Shown here: piece by piece, positions 27,824-36,708 of the stretch
How the letters are laid out: every line of letters begins with the position of its first letter
Position numbering within the stretch: position 1 is the stretch's first letter
NCBI GenBank assembly: GCA_963787375.1
Contig: CAWBCR010000017.1
Coordinates: forward strand, 496,001-560,000
Length of the DNA stretch: 64,000 nt
Origin: CAWBCR01 sp963787375
GTDB taxonomy: Bacteria; Chloroflexota; Anaerolineae; Aggregatilineales; UBA3940
Direction: 5' to 3'
Program-made: the position numbers and the translations under genes
The notes under the pieces: model-generated
The model's input: the letters and a program-made list of their open reading frames with translations, nothing else
Told to the model about the DNA's origin: nothing
Database searches by the model: none

Positions 27824-28678
27824 ATGGAATTCTTTTCGCGGCCCGAATTTGAAGCGGCGGCCAACTATATCAGGATGCGCACGCAGCACCGGCCTCGTGT
27901 AGGCGTTGTGCTGGGCTCCGGGCTGGGCGCTTTCGCCGATTCGGTCGAAGACGCGGATATCATCCCCTATGCCGATATCCCCCACTGGCCGCGCTCGACA
28001 GTCCCCGGACACACTGGGCAGCTTCATATTGGCATTCTGGAAGGCCAGCCTGTCCTGGTGATGCGCGGGCGTGCGCACTTCTACGAGGGATATCCACTGT
28101 CGCAGGTGACGCTGCCGATCCGCGTGATGCAGCTTCTGGGGCTGGAGATCGTCATCCTGACCAATGCTGCCGGCGGATTGAACAAAGCCTTCAGCGCCGG
28201 CGACCTGATGCTCATCACCGACCATATTAACCTGCTCGGCATGGCGGGCAACAACCCGCTGCGCGGCCCGAACGACAACTCGCTGGGCGTGCGCTTCCCG
28301 GACATGAGCCGTATCTACGATCCTGAACTGCGGAAGATCGCCGTCGGCGTGGCAGGGGATGAGGCCATCCCGCTCAGACAGGGGGTTTATATTTGCCTTG
28401 CCGGCCCGTCTTTCGAAACGCCCGCCGATGTTCGCTTCCTGCGCGTCATCGGAGCCGACGCCGTGGGCATGTCGACTGTGCCGGAGGCGACCGTTGCGCG
28501 GCATGGCGGCCTGCGCGTGCTGGGCTTTTCAGGTATCAGCAATCTCGTCGTCGATGATCCGGAGGCTTCGGCAGAGACCACTCACGAAGAGGTGCTCGAC
28601 GCCGGGAAGATCATGTCGCCCCGCCTCGAGAAGCTGCTGCGGGGGATTCTGCGCCGCCTTCCTGATGCACAGAAATAG
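27824..28678 (+). CDS. punA: Purine nucleoside phosphorylase
   Basis: A 284-residue trimeric-type PNP that phosphorolyses inosine and guanosine to free base and ribose-1-phosphate. Phosphate site GVVLGSGLGAFAD near the N-terminus, RGRAHFYEGYPL, the LTNAAGGLN loop, DHINLLG, AGPSFETPADVRFLR, and GADAVGMSTVPEATVARH with the substrate-binding Glu/Met. Length fits the class. First gene of a three-gene run with two membrane proteins that have no evident link to purines; spacing is 15 and 13 bases. Confidence 0.95.
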   Translation: MEFFSRPEFEAAANYIRMRTQHRPRVGVVLGSGLGAFADSVEDADIIPYADIPHWPRSTVPGHTGQLHIGILEGQPVLVMRGRAHFYEGYPLSQVTLPIRVMQLLGLEIVILTNAAGGLNKAFSAGDLMLITDHINLLGMAGNNPLRGPNDNSLGVRFPDMSRIYDPELRKIAVGVAGDEAIPLRQGVYICLAGPSFETPADVRFLRVIGADAVGMSTVPEATVARHGGLRVLGFSGISNLVVDDPEASAETTHEEVLDAGKIMSPRLEKLLRGILRRLPDAQK

Positions 28679-28693
28679 ACCTGTCCGGCGTTC

Positions 28694-29434
28694 ATGACTA
28701 CGCTGCTGCTGTTTATTTCACGTATCTCAATTGTCCTGTATGCGCTGGCTGCTGCCGGGGTCTTCTTTGCTGTGCGGGGGCTGATCGTGGCGGGCCGCTC
28801 GCGCCGGGCAGCCGTATTTGGCCTTGAACGTGAAGCTGCCCGGCTCCAGCGCCGGCGCTCGGCCAGCACCATTATCACTCTGCTGCTGTTGTCTTCGGTC
28901 GTCTACATTATCCAGAACATCGTCGTGCCAAACCTTGACGTGCCGACCGCGGGCCCAACTCCCACCCCCATTGTCTTTGTGCCGACGCAGGTCACCGGCA
29001 CGCCGGCCCTGCTGCTGTACCCCACCATCACGCCCACAGCCGGACTGCCCCCGGCGCAAACCGGCGAGACACCCACCCCGCCCCCTGAGGCGGCAGCTAA
29101 CGGCTGCGACATCATCGGTGCGACGATTACCAAACCTGTTCCCAACGACCTCGTCTCCGGGCAGGTGCAGGTCGAGGGCGAGGTCAACGTGCTAAACTTT
29201 GGCCTGTACAAGTTTGAAGTCATGGGGCCGTCGACCGAGGGGACGTGGGTGGTCGTCGGGACGTACCTTTCGGCAGTGCCAAGCGGCTTGCTGGGCGTGT
29301 GGGATGCCACTTCGTTGATACCCGGCAACTACTCGCTGCGCCTGGTCGTCTATCGCGCCGATGGCAGCCTGATCACGCCTTGCGTGGTGCCGATCACGAT
29401 CGGTGGCCGCGAGGCGGTGCCCTCAGGCCCGTGA
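28694..29434 (+). CDS. Membrane-anchored protein with extracytoplasmic beta domain, function unknown
   Basis: A 246-residue protein. Two hydrophobic helices (ISIVLYALAAAGVFFAV near the start and STIITLLLLSSVVYIIQNIVV around 55-75) precede a Thr/Pro-rich linker (TAGPTPTPIVFVPT, GETPTPPPE). The C-terminal 110 residues look like an Ig-like beta sandwich with two Cys (ANGCDIIGATI, LITPCVVPI). The layout parallels the C-terminal domain of the LysM protein at 9191. No family recognised; an envelope role is inferred from topology. Confidence 0.6.
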   Translation: MTTLLLFISRISIVLYALAAAGVFFAVRGLIVAGRSRRAAVFGLEREAARLQRRRSASTIITLLLLSSVVYIIQNIVVPNLDVPTAGPTPTPIVFVPTQVTGTPALLLYPTITPTAGLPPAQTGETPTPPPEAAANGCDIIGATITKPVPNDLVSGQVQVEGEVNVLNFGLYKFEVMGPSTEGTWVVVGTYLSAVPSGLLGVWDATSLIPGNYSLRLVVYRADGSLITPCVVPITIGGREAVPSGP

Positions 29435-29447
29435 TGCAGGATAGCCT

Positions 29448-31629
29448 ATGACTGCTGCTCCCCAACGTAACCGCGTTATTGTCATCGCCGTCCTGGCAGT
29501 GATCGTCGTCGCCTTGCTGGCGGCAGCTTTCTGGGCCTACACCCAGGACGACGTATTCATCACTTATGTGTACAGCCGCAATATCGCGCACGGCCAGGGG
29601 TTTGTCTTCAACCCCGGCGAGCGGGTGCAGGGCAGCACCACGCCGCTGTACGCGCTACTGATGGCTGGCGTGTCGCTGCTGACGCCCGACCTGCTCCATG
29701 CCGGGAATCTGCTCAGCGCGCTGCTGCTGCTGGCGGCCTGCGCTTTGGCCTTCGACCTGACGCGTGAGGAGCTGTCGATCTACGCCCGCGTCGCGCTGAT
29801 CCTGATCCTGATCACCTCACCGCTGGTGTACGTTAGCTTTGGCATGGAGACGCTGCTGTACACCGCATTGCTGATGCTCGCCTTCTGGCTGTGGCAGCGT
29901 GAGCGGCGTGGCTGGGCGATGCTTGTCGCGGCGGCGCTCACCTGGACCCGCGCCGACGGGATCGTGATGGGCGGCACACTCGGCTTGCTGGCCCTGGCCG
30001 ACACGTGGCGGTCCCGCCCCGCCGGAGCTCCAATGCCTCGCCTGCGCGATCTTCCCTGGAAGGAAGGTGTCATCTACCTGCTGGGCATTGCGCCGTGGTT
30101 CGTCTTCGCCGCGCTGTACTTTGGCACGCCGCTGCCCAATACCTTCAGCGCCAAGCAGGAGATCCTGCACGGCGTCAAATTCTGGACCGATGGCTGGGGC
30201 TGGTGGCGGTCATTCTATGGCAACAACTGGCTGTCGCTGCTGGCTGCCCCGCTGATCGGGCTGGGGGTGTGGCGCGTATGGATGCATCCGCGCCTGCGCC
30301 CGATTGCGCTGTGGGCAGTGCTGTACGCGCTGGGCTACACTGTTCTCAACGTGACAGCCTTCTGGTACTACACGCCGTTGTTTGCGGTGATGGTCTTGCT
30401 GGCCGCTTTCGGCGGTGAGTGGCTGGCCCGTCAGCTTGTGGCGCGCGCCACCGACCGCCGGTTTGTCGCTGCCGGGGCGGCGGTGATTGTGCTGGGCTCC
30501 GCCGCGCTGGCGACCGCGCAGGCGCTCAAGTACGGTAATCCGCCGCCGCGCGTCGACACCTATCGGGATGTCGGCCAGTGGATCGATGCCAACACGCCCG
30601 CCGACTCGACGCTGCTGCTCGGCGACCTGGGCATCGTCGGCTACTATGCCCAGCGCCACACCATGGACGTGCCGGGCCTGATCACGCCGGAGATGCACAT
30701 CAAACACGAGGGCTACGCCGTCGCCAAGTTCCGGCCCGATCTGGTTGTCGCCACCCAGTACTGGACGTGGGTCAACCTCGTCGAGCAGGATTGGTTCCAC
30801 CAGTACTATGCCCCGCTGGTCCAGATCAGCGCCGCCGGCGATGCCTTCAGTCCGATAGCCATCTACCGCCGCACCTTGCCGCTGACCACGCCCGCCGAAG
30901 CTGTGCAGGGCTTTGACCTGCCATTGACCTGCACCGTCGCGCTCCAGCCCGGCGACGCGCTGCCGGTAGAGATCCACGCGCGCCTGCTCGCACCCACCGG
31001 CGGCGTGCTGGCCGAGGTGGCGCACCCCTTCTTTGAGGGTCAGTACCCGGACCCGGAAGCACAGGCACGCGAGACGCTGATCGATCAGATTGCCCTGCCG
31101 CTCGACGTGCCGCCGGGGCGCTATACGTGGGAGCTGAACTGCGACACGACGCAGCAGGGGCAGGTCGACGTGGTGCCTGTCACGCAGGATAAGGACTACA
31201 CGCCTGTCTCCGGCGCGCAGTGGGATGACCTGGCGCAGCTTTCCGGCGTGATCTATCGTGACGGGCTGCAAACGTGGTCGGGCGGATCGCTGGCGCTGGC
31301 GCTGGACTGGCGGGCGCTTGGCCCCGGCCAGACGGATTACAACGTCTTTATCCACCTGCTCGAACTCGTCGGGCCAGCTTGTCGCGCAGGTCGACGGCCC
31401 ACCGCGTGGTGGTGCGCGTCCGGCCACCGGCTGGCAGCCCGGCGACACCATCGTCGACGTGCGCCGCCTGCAGCTCCCCCCCGACCTGCCTGCCGGCGAC
31501 TATCAACTTGTGGTCGGCTGGTACGACTGGCGCAGCGGCGACCGCCTGCTGCTCTCGGACGGCAGCGACGGTTTCACGCTGCCCGGCGTGGTCCGTAACC
31601 GCTTCCCCGGTGGCAGCGGCCTGCCGTAG
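29448..31629 (+). CDS. GT39-like integral membrane glycosyltransferase, one frameshift
   Basis: About 726 residues when repaired. The N-terminal half is polytopic, starting with one helix followed by the catalytic loop QDDVFITYVYSRNIAHGQG and FNPGERVQGSTTPLY, characteristic of polyprenyl-phosphate-sugar-dependent arabinosyl/mannosyltransferase-like enzymes (DD motif in the first outer loop). About ten further helices follow. The C-terminal 270 residues form soluble beta domains. Frame breaks at about 31371; reading one A instead of AA gives HLLDSSGQLVAQVDGPP and continues to GGSGLP. A terminator lies 10 bases past the repaired stop. Confidence 0.75.
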
Positions 31630-31638
31630 GGGGAAGCG

Positions 31639-31665
31639 AAAACGGGAGCATGAGCCCCCGTTTTT
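31639..31665. terminator. Bidirectional intrinsic terminator
   Basis: Eleven-pair stem beginning AAAACGGG and ending CCCGTTTT, with one A-C mismatch and an ATGA tetraloop, then TTTTT. The A-run on the left arm supplies the U-tract for minus-strand transcripts. It separates the glycosyltransferase from the opposing gene ending at 31681. Confidence 0.8.
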
Positions 31666-31680
31666 CAATCGTTCGTCCAT

Positions 31681-32212
31681 TTAGCTTGCGTCGACGATCC
31701 TGACGCGCTTGTTCGCGTGGCGCAGGCTCGTGCCCTTTGAGCCGTACCTCGACCTCCACCTCGACATGATCGCCGCTGGTGCCGATCTCCCACGTCCATT
31801 CGCAGCGACCGTTCTCGCCGGCCTTGCTGATCGAGCCGTCGAGCGAGTTCGGCGCGCGGCCCGTCGAGTAGGTGGCTTTCAGCGTGCAGGTCGCTCCGGC
31901 CAGCGTCTCCACGCGGATCGTCCCTGCCTGCCGCCGGACGAATGCCGCCGGTCTGGCCGTGATCTTCAGCGGCAGTTTGTCCGCTTCGGCGGTAGGCTTG
32001 GCAGGCGTCATGATCGCCGTCTCTCCCTGCGGCGGGCGCAGCAGGATGCCGGTAGGTGGCCGGTGAGCCAGGCTGGATGGCTCGGCCTGCTCACGCCGCC
32101 GCTGCTGGACTTCGTGCACCAGCAGCACGATCAGTACCGCGCCCAGCGCCGCGCCAAACGCGATGAGCAGCAGGCGCTGCAAGTTCTTGATCAAACGGGC
32201 TGGTCTGAACAT
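31681..32212 (-). CDS. Small membrane-anchored protein of unknown function, one frameshift
   Basis: About 176 residues after correcting one base at 31736-31738. One N-terminal helix (LLLIAFGAALGAVLIVLLV) leads to a basic linker and a beta-rich outer domain with two Cys (GATCTLKATYS, NGRCEWTWEIG) that looks like a short immunoglobulin-like fold. As given, the frame runs on through the terminator to 31574; reading AA instead of AAA in the codons for LKG gives LKGTSLRHANKRVRIVDAS and a stop at 31681, just clear of the hairpin. No function assignable. Confidence 0.55.
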
Positions 32213-32274
32213 CTCGCACGACCTTTCGCTAACACGCCAGCATGACTATCTCTATTATAAACCATGCCGGTCTG

Positions 32275-33630
32275 TCATTCCTGTGAGCCGCTGCGCGCCT
32301 GGCGGTAGTCTTCCGGTGTGTCGATGTCACGCAGCACCGAACTGCTGTCGACTACAACGTGATATACCTCGTCTTCATGCGCGCGGATCACGTCACGCGG
32401 GGCAGCGTCGTCGGGCAGCTCCATGATCGACGGCCAGAAAGCCCGTTCGATGATGATCGGGTGGCCCCTGCGGTTCTGGTAACTGGGCGCGACGATCCGC
32501 CCGCGCCCTTCGGCGTAGGCCAGCATCAGCGCGCGCACCATATCCGGCTGGATGCCCGGCTGGTCGCCCAGCACCACCATGCACGCCTCGCTGGTGTCCC
32601 ATATGGCTTCCAGCCCCACCCGCAGCGAGGACAGCATCTCGCCTTTGGCGTAGTCGCGGTTGTTGACGACGCGCACCGGTAGCCCTTCGACCTGCTTGCG
32701 GATGGCGTCGTGCCATTCCCCGCTGACGACAACGATCTCGTACGGCCCGCAGGCTGCGACCTGCTGGCAGACGTGGTGGATGATCGTCAACGAGCCGTTC
32801 CACGGCAGCAGCATCTTGGGCTCGCCCATCCGGCTCGACTGGCCAGCGGCCAGCACCACCGCGCCGATCCGTCGCTGCGCCTCGCGGATGGGATCCGTTT
32901 CCTGCACCGAGCCGATCAGCACGCGGTCGACGTTCAGGTCGCTCAGCGCGCGTTGCGCGATCAAGCGCGCCTGCGGCAGCGTATCGTCGGTGACCTTGTT
33001 GAGCAGTGGCGCGAACCTTGCGCCGGGCGGCGTGCGCTTGGCCCCCAGGAAAGGGTTCAGTAGCAGGGCTGCGATCAATTCGGGCTCGACGGGTTTGGCA
33101 GGAGGCCAACCGGTGTGCCGCACGATCGGGTCCACGTTGTAGACGTGCGCCTCGTCGAGCGGTTGGCCCAGCACATTCAGCCCCACCACCGGCACGACAA
33201 TCGTCGCCGAGATCGGCATGGCGGGCTCGTGCGACTTGGGCGCTTTCAGCGGCAGCCGCCGCGCTCCGTCCGCCTCGATCAGGATCGCATCGACCATGCT
33301 CAACAGTGGCAGCAGGTTGTCGTCGAGCCAGCCCGGATCGACGCCCCGCACCTTTCGTCCTTCGACGCGTGAGTACAGGAAGACGTGCCGCCGGCGCTCC
33401 AGTAGATCGGCCAGGCTGGCCGGCAGACTTCCGTCCGCGCTCAACGCGACAGACTCCGGGATCGCGTCCAGCTCATCCCGCGCAATGCGTGTGGTGGTCG
33501 TCGCCAGCACGCGCAGGCCCTGCCCGGTCAGCTCCTCCGCCAGCCGCCGCATGGCGCTGGTCTTGCCGCCCGCGCCGACGAACGCGACGACCTCCCCCCG
33601 CCGAACGTCCAGCGCGCGCGAAAGCTTCAT
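32275..33630 (-). CDS. YqeC - MocA fusion (molybdenum hydroxylase accessory protein / molybdopterin nucleotidyltransferase)
   Basis: A 451-residue two-domain protein. Residues 1-235 are YqeC-like, the accessory factor of selenium-dependent molybdenum hydroxylases, with a P-loop VAFVGAGGKTSAMRRL and ILIEADGARRLPLKAP. Residues about 245-450 are an NTP transferase of the MobA/MocA type: VVLAAGQSSRMGEPKMLLPW, VVVSGEWHDAI, MVVLGDQPGIQPD and APSYQNRRGHPII. MocA transfers CMP to molybdopterin to make MCD, the cofactor form of xanthine-dehydrogenase-family enzymes. In E. coli the two activities are separate neighbouring genes. The start overlaps the YqeB stop by 4 bases. Confidence 0.85.
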   Translation of the reverse strand: MKLSRALDVRRGEVVAFVGAGGKTSAMRRLAEELTGQGLRVLATTTTRIARDELDAIPESVALSADGSLPASLADLLERRRHVFLYSRVEGRKVRGVDPGWLDDNLLPLLSMVDAILIEADGARRLPLKAPKSHEPAMPISATIVVPVVGLNVLGQPLDEAHVYNVDPIVRHTGWPPAKPVEPELIAALLLNPFLGAKRTPPGARFAPLLNKVTDDTLPQARLIAQRALSDLNVDRVLIGSVQETDPIREAQRRIGAVVLAAGQSSRMGEPKMLLPWNGSLTIIHHVCQQVAACGPYEIVVVSGEWHDAIRKQVEGLPVRVVNNRDYAKGEMLSSLRVGLEAIWDTSEACMVVLGDQPGIQPDMVRALMLAYAEGRGRIVAPSYQNRRGHPIIIERAFWPSIMELPDDAAPRDVIRAHEDEVYHVVVDSSSVLRDIDTPEDYRQARSGSQE

Positions 33631-34460
33631 CGTCCTGACCGTACCCGCTCGCGGATCACCGGGTGCCCAAGTAATGCCTCCAGCGCGCCCCCGCCGACCG
33701 CCAGCGCCTTATCGGAGATGGTGAAGCAGTATTCGCGCCGGGCACGGGGGTCGAGGTCGCCGATTTTTGTCTCGGCTTCGACGGCCAGCCCGTCATGGAC
33801 CAACCCGCGCAGCACGCCGGCGAACGGCGCGCGCACCGGCTGGCCGCCCACTTCTGCGATCATCTCACCCTCCGCAATGCCCTCGCCAATTGCCCGCCGC
33901 CCTACGACGGTTCCCGCCACTGGCGCGCGCAGCACCCGATCGACGACGCGGTCAAGCACGCGGCCCGGCTGGTGGGTGTCAGGCTCTGCCGATCCTTCCC
34001 AGATCACACGGCCCATACAGTGCCCGCGATTTGTCTCAAGCACAGCGTGACAATTCTCCGGTGCGCTGAAGCCGGGCCCCAACCCGACTATCAGCGCAGG
34101 TTGGATCGGTTGAGGGCCGGGGTCCCGCTTGAGCATCCGCGCGTCAAACAACGCCACTGCGTCATACGCGGGCAGCAGGCTGCCGGCTGGATCGACCAGC
34201 ACGGCGATCTCGCCCGCACGCTGCGCCGCCAGCGCTGCCTCGATGCTGTCGACTCGCCGCGCGGTGATTCCCTCGACGGCGATTGCGCCCTCGATAGCCG
34301 CCGATCCGAATGCAACGGCCCGCCGCACAAGCAGCGGCTGCTCAAGCTCGGTGATCAGCACCGGAAACCCGGCCTGATGCAGGCGGAAGGCGACCCCGCT
34401 CCCGAGGTCGCCGCCGCCGCGTATCACCACGCGAATCGCCTCAAATGGCGAGCGGCTCAC
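33627..34460 (-). CDS. yqeB: YqeB-type selenium-dependent molybdenum hydroxylase system protein
   Basis: A 277-residue protein of the EF2563/YqeB family. A Rossmann-like N-terminus IRVVIRGGGDLGSGVAFRL is followed by a segment PALIVGLGPGFSAPENCHAVLETNRGH (split about GPGFSAPENCH), GRVIWEGSAEPDT, and a C-terminal region of biotinyl-like VLRAPVAGTVVG repeats. Genome surveys place this family with selD and yqeC at selenium-dependent molybdenum hydroxylases; biochemical role is not settled. It is immediately followed by the YqeC-MocA fusion and preceded by a Mo subunit, 15 bases away. No selD is in the window. Confidence 0.88.
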   Translation of the reverse strand: MSRSPFEAIRVVIRGGGDLGSGVAFRLHQAGFPVLITELEQPLLVRRAVAFGSAAIEGAIAVEGITARRVDSIEAALAAQRAGEIAVLVDPAGSLLPAYDAVALFDARMLKRDPGPQPIQPALIVGLGPGFSAPENCHAVLETNRGHCMGRVIWEGSAEPDTHQPGRVLDRVVDRVLRAPVAGTVVGRRAIGEGIAEGEMIAEVGGQPVRAPFAGVLRGLVHDGLAVEAETKIGDLDPRARREYCFTISDKALAVGGGALEALLGHPVIRERVRSGR

Positions 34461-34475
34461 GATGCGCCTGACCGC

Positions 34476-36689
34476 TTACTTGCCGAGGCCGGCTTCGCGG
34501 AAGCGGGCTACCAGCCGTTCGGGGATCAGCGGCAGGTCGGTGAACCAGATACCAGTGGCATCGTGTAGCGCCGAGGCCACCGCCGGCGCATAGGGCAGGA
34601 GTGGCATCTCGCCCATGCCGCGCGCGCCCCACGGCCCGATCGGGTCCGGGTATTCGAGGATGACCAACTCGACCTGCTGCGGGATGTCCAGCACACCGGG
34701 GATCAGGTAGTTGCTCATCAGCGAAGTCATGACGTGCCCTTCGCGCATCTGGAAGTTCTCCAGCACGGCGTAACCCTGTGCCTGCACTACCGCTCCCTCG
34801 ATCTGACCCCGCACCAGCATCGGATTGACGGCGTGGCCCACGTCGTTGGCGCAGATCACGTTCAGCACGTTGATCTGCCCTGTCTCAACATCCACCTCAA
34901 GCTCGACGATCTCGGCGACGTAGCCGTAAGCGAAATTCGGCTCGCTTTTGCCCGTCTGTGGATCAAACATGGTGGTTTTGGGTGGGCGATAGGTGTAGCT
35001 GCCGATAGCGGGCCGCTCCTCATCCTTCCATGCTTTGAGCGCTGCCTCCGCCGCGCCACGTATCGCATTGCCCGACATGAACGTCATGCGCGAGGCAGAC
35101 ACGCTGCCCGAGCTGCCAGTCACGGCTGTATCGGCCATCACCAGCCGCACCTTCTCAAGCGGCACGCCGACCGCCTCGGCGGTCATCTGCGCCATGACGG
35201 TGTGTGACCCCTGCCCTACTTCGGCCCCAGCGTGGCGCAGCACCACTTCGTCAATGTCCGCCTTGCCGCGCAGTTCGATGATCGCGTCGCACTTCTCCGG
35301 CGCGCCAAAGCTGAACCCAATGTTCTTATAACCAATCGCATAGCCGATCCCGCGCCGCCGGGTCAGGCCGCTGGCTGGCGGCGTGGCGGGCCGCTGCCAG
35401 TGTGCCTCGCAATTCTGCCAGCCGCCTTTCCGTGCGCATGCTTCACCAACCTCCTGCATCGTCACGCCTTTGGGCAGCGGCGTGCCGACGTGCGTCAGAT
35501 CGCCGTCGTGCAGCACGTTCTTCATGCGGATCTCAACCGGGTCGATGCCCAGTTCTTCAGCCAGCTTGTCCATCTGAAGCTCGGCGGCCAGGATCGCCTG
35601 CGGCCCACCGAACCCCCGGAAAGCGCCGGTCGGCAAGTTGTTGGTGTAGATGGCATACGCGTCGACCTTGACGTTGGGCACGCAGTACGGCCCCACACAC
35701 AGCATTGTCGCATTGCCCAGCACCTTGGTCGACGTGTAGGCGTAGCCGCCCGCGTCGGCCACCACCTCGATCTCCATCGCGGTGATCGTGCCGTCGTGCC
35801 GTGCGCCCCACCTGGCCTTGATCGTGAACGGGTGCCGCTTGTGGTGCCCCTTGATCAACTCCTCGCGGCTCCAGATGATCTTAACCGGGCGCTTGAGCTT
35901 CCACGCGGCCAGCGCCAGCACAATCTGCACCGACATGTCCTCGCGCCCGCCGAACGCCCCGCCGATGGCCGGGTAGATCACTCGCACCTGCTCGGGTGGC
36001 AGGTCCAGCGCGTGGCAGATCTGCTCCTGGTCTTCGTGCGTCCACTGCCCGCCGACCTCGACCGTTACCCGGCCCTGCTCGTCGAGATAGGCCAGCCCGG
36101 CTTCGGGCTGCAGGTAGGCGTGCTCCTGCCACGAGGTCGTGTATGTTCCCCCGACCGTCACGTCGGCCTGCTGCCAGCCCTCGTCCATGTCGCCTTTGCG
36201 CACGCGGTAATGGGTGATGATGTTACCGGGCGTGTTGGGGTGAAGCTGCGGCGCGCCCTCGCCCATCGCTTCGAACGGGTCGAACACGGCGGGCAGGTCT
36301 TCGTAGTCGACGCGGATCAGGTCGCGGGCCTCCGCTGCCGCCTCCTCCGTTTCGGCGACGATCAGCGCGAGGTTGTCCATTGTCGTACGAACGATGTCTG
36401 CCGCCTCCTTGTCGCTGCCCGGCCCGCACAGCACCGGCTGATCAGGCATGATCAGCCCGTACTCGTTGACCGGCACATCCTTCGCCGTGAAAATTGCCAC
36501 CACGCCGGGCACGGCCTCTGCCGCGTGGGTATCAACCGAGCGGATGCGGGCGTGCGCGCGTTTAGAGAACAGCATCTTCATGTGCAGCATGCCCTCGCGG
36601 GCAAGGTCGCCGGGGTACTGCGCCTCCCCTGTGACCTTGCCTACAGCGTCCACCCGCCTGACGTTCTGACCGACGATTCGGGTTGCCAT
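34476..36689 (-). CDS. Molybdenum hydroxylase large (molybdopterin-binding) subunit, xanthine-dehydrogenase family
   Basis: A 737-residue subunit. It begins MATRIVGQNVRRVDAVGKVTG. Cofactor-binding segments in order: GGTYTTSWQEHAYLQPEAG, GGAFGGREDMSVQI, NLPTGAFRGFGGPQAILAAE, GAEVGQGSHTVMAQM, and the active-site Glu in GARGMGEMPLLPYAPAV. The residue facing the Mo site and the substrate loops do not identify the substrate; purine or other N-heterocycles fit the neighbourhood. The electron-transfer partner is probably the FAD/2Fe-2S fusion at 38845. The open frame continues upstream into the preceding gene only because of a frameshift there. Confidence 0.9.
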   Translation of the reverse strand: MATRIVGQNVRRVDAVGKVTGEAQYPGDLAREGMLHMKMLFSKRAHARIRSVDTHAAEAVPGVVAIFTAKDVPVNEYGLIMPDQPVLCGPGSDKEAADIVRTTMDNLALIVAETEEAAAEARDLIRVDYEDLPAVFDPFEAMGEGAPQLHPNTPGNIITHYRVRKGDMDEGWQQADVTVGGTYTTSWQEHAYLQPEAGLAYLDEQGRVTVEVGGQWTHEDQEQICHALDLPPEQVRVIYPAIGGAFGGREDMSVQIVLALAAWKLKRPVKIIWSREELIKGHHKRHPFTIKARWGARHDGTITAMEIEVVADAGGYAYTSTKVLGNATMLCVGPYCVPNVKVDAYAIYTNNLPTGAFRGFGGPQAILAAELQMDKLAEELGIDPVEIRMKNVLHDGDLTHVGTPLPKGVTMQEVGEACARKGGWQNCEAHWQRPATPPASGLTRRRGIGYAIGYKNIGFSFGAPEKCDAIIELRGKADIDEVVLRHAGAEVGQGSHTVMAQMTAEAVGVPLEKVRLVMADTAVTGSSGSVSASRMTFMSGNAIRGAAEAALKAWKDEERPAIGSYTYRPPKTTMFDPQTGKSEPNFAYGYVAEIVELEVDVETGQINVLNVICANDVGHAVNPMLVRGQIEGAVVQAQGYAVLENFQMREGHVMTSLMSNYLIPGVLDIPQQVELVILEYPDPIGPWGARGMGEMPLLPYAPAVASALHDATGIWFTDLPLIPERLVARFREAGLGK

Positions 36690-36708
36690 ACCGGTACTAC
36701 TCCTGGTG

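Noticed and set aside
27558..27902. Possible 115-codon gene in the divergent gap before punA
   Set aside because: It overlaps the punA start in another frame, contains the -10 of the punA promoter and has no protein-like composition.
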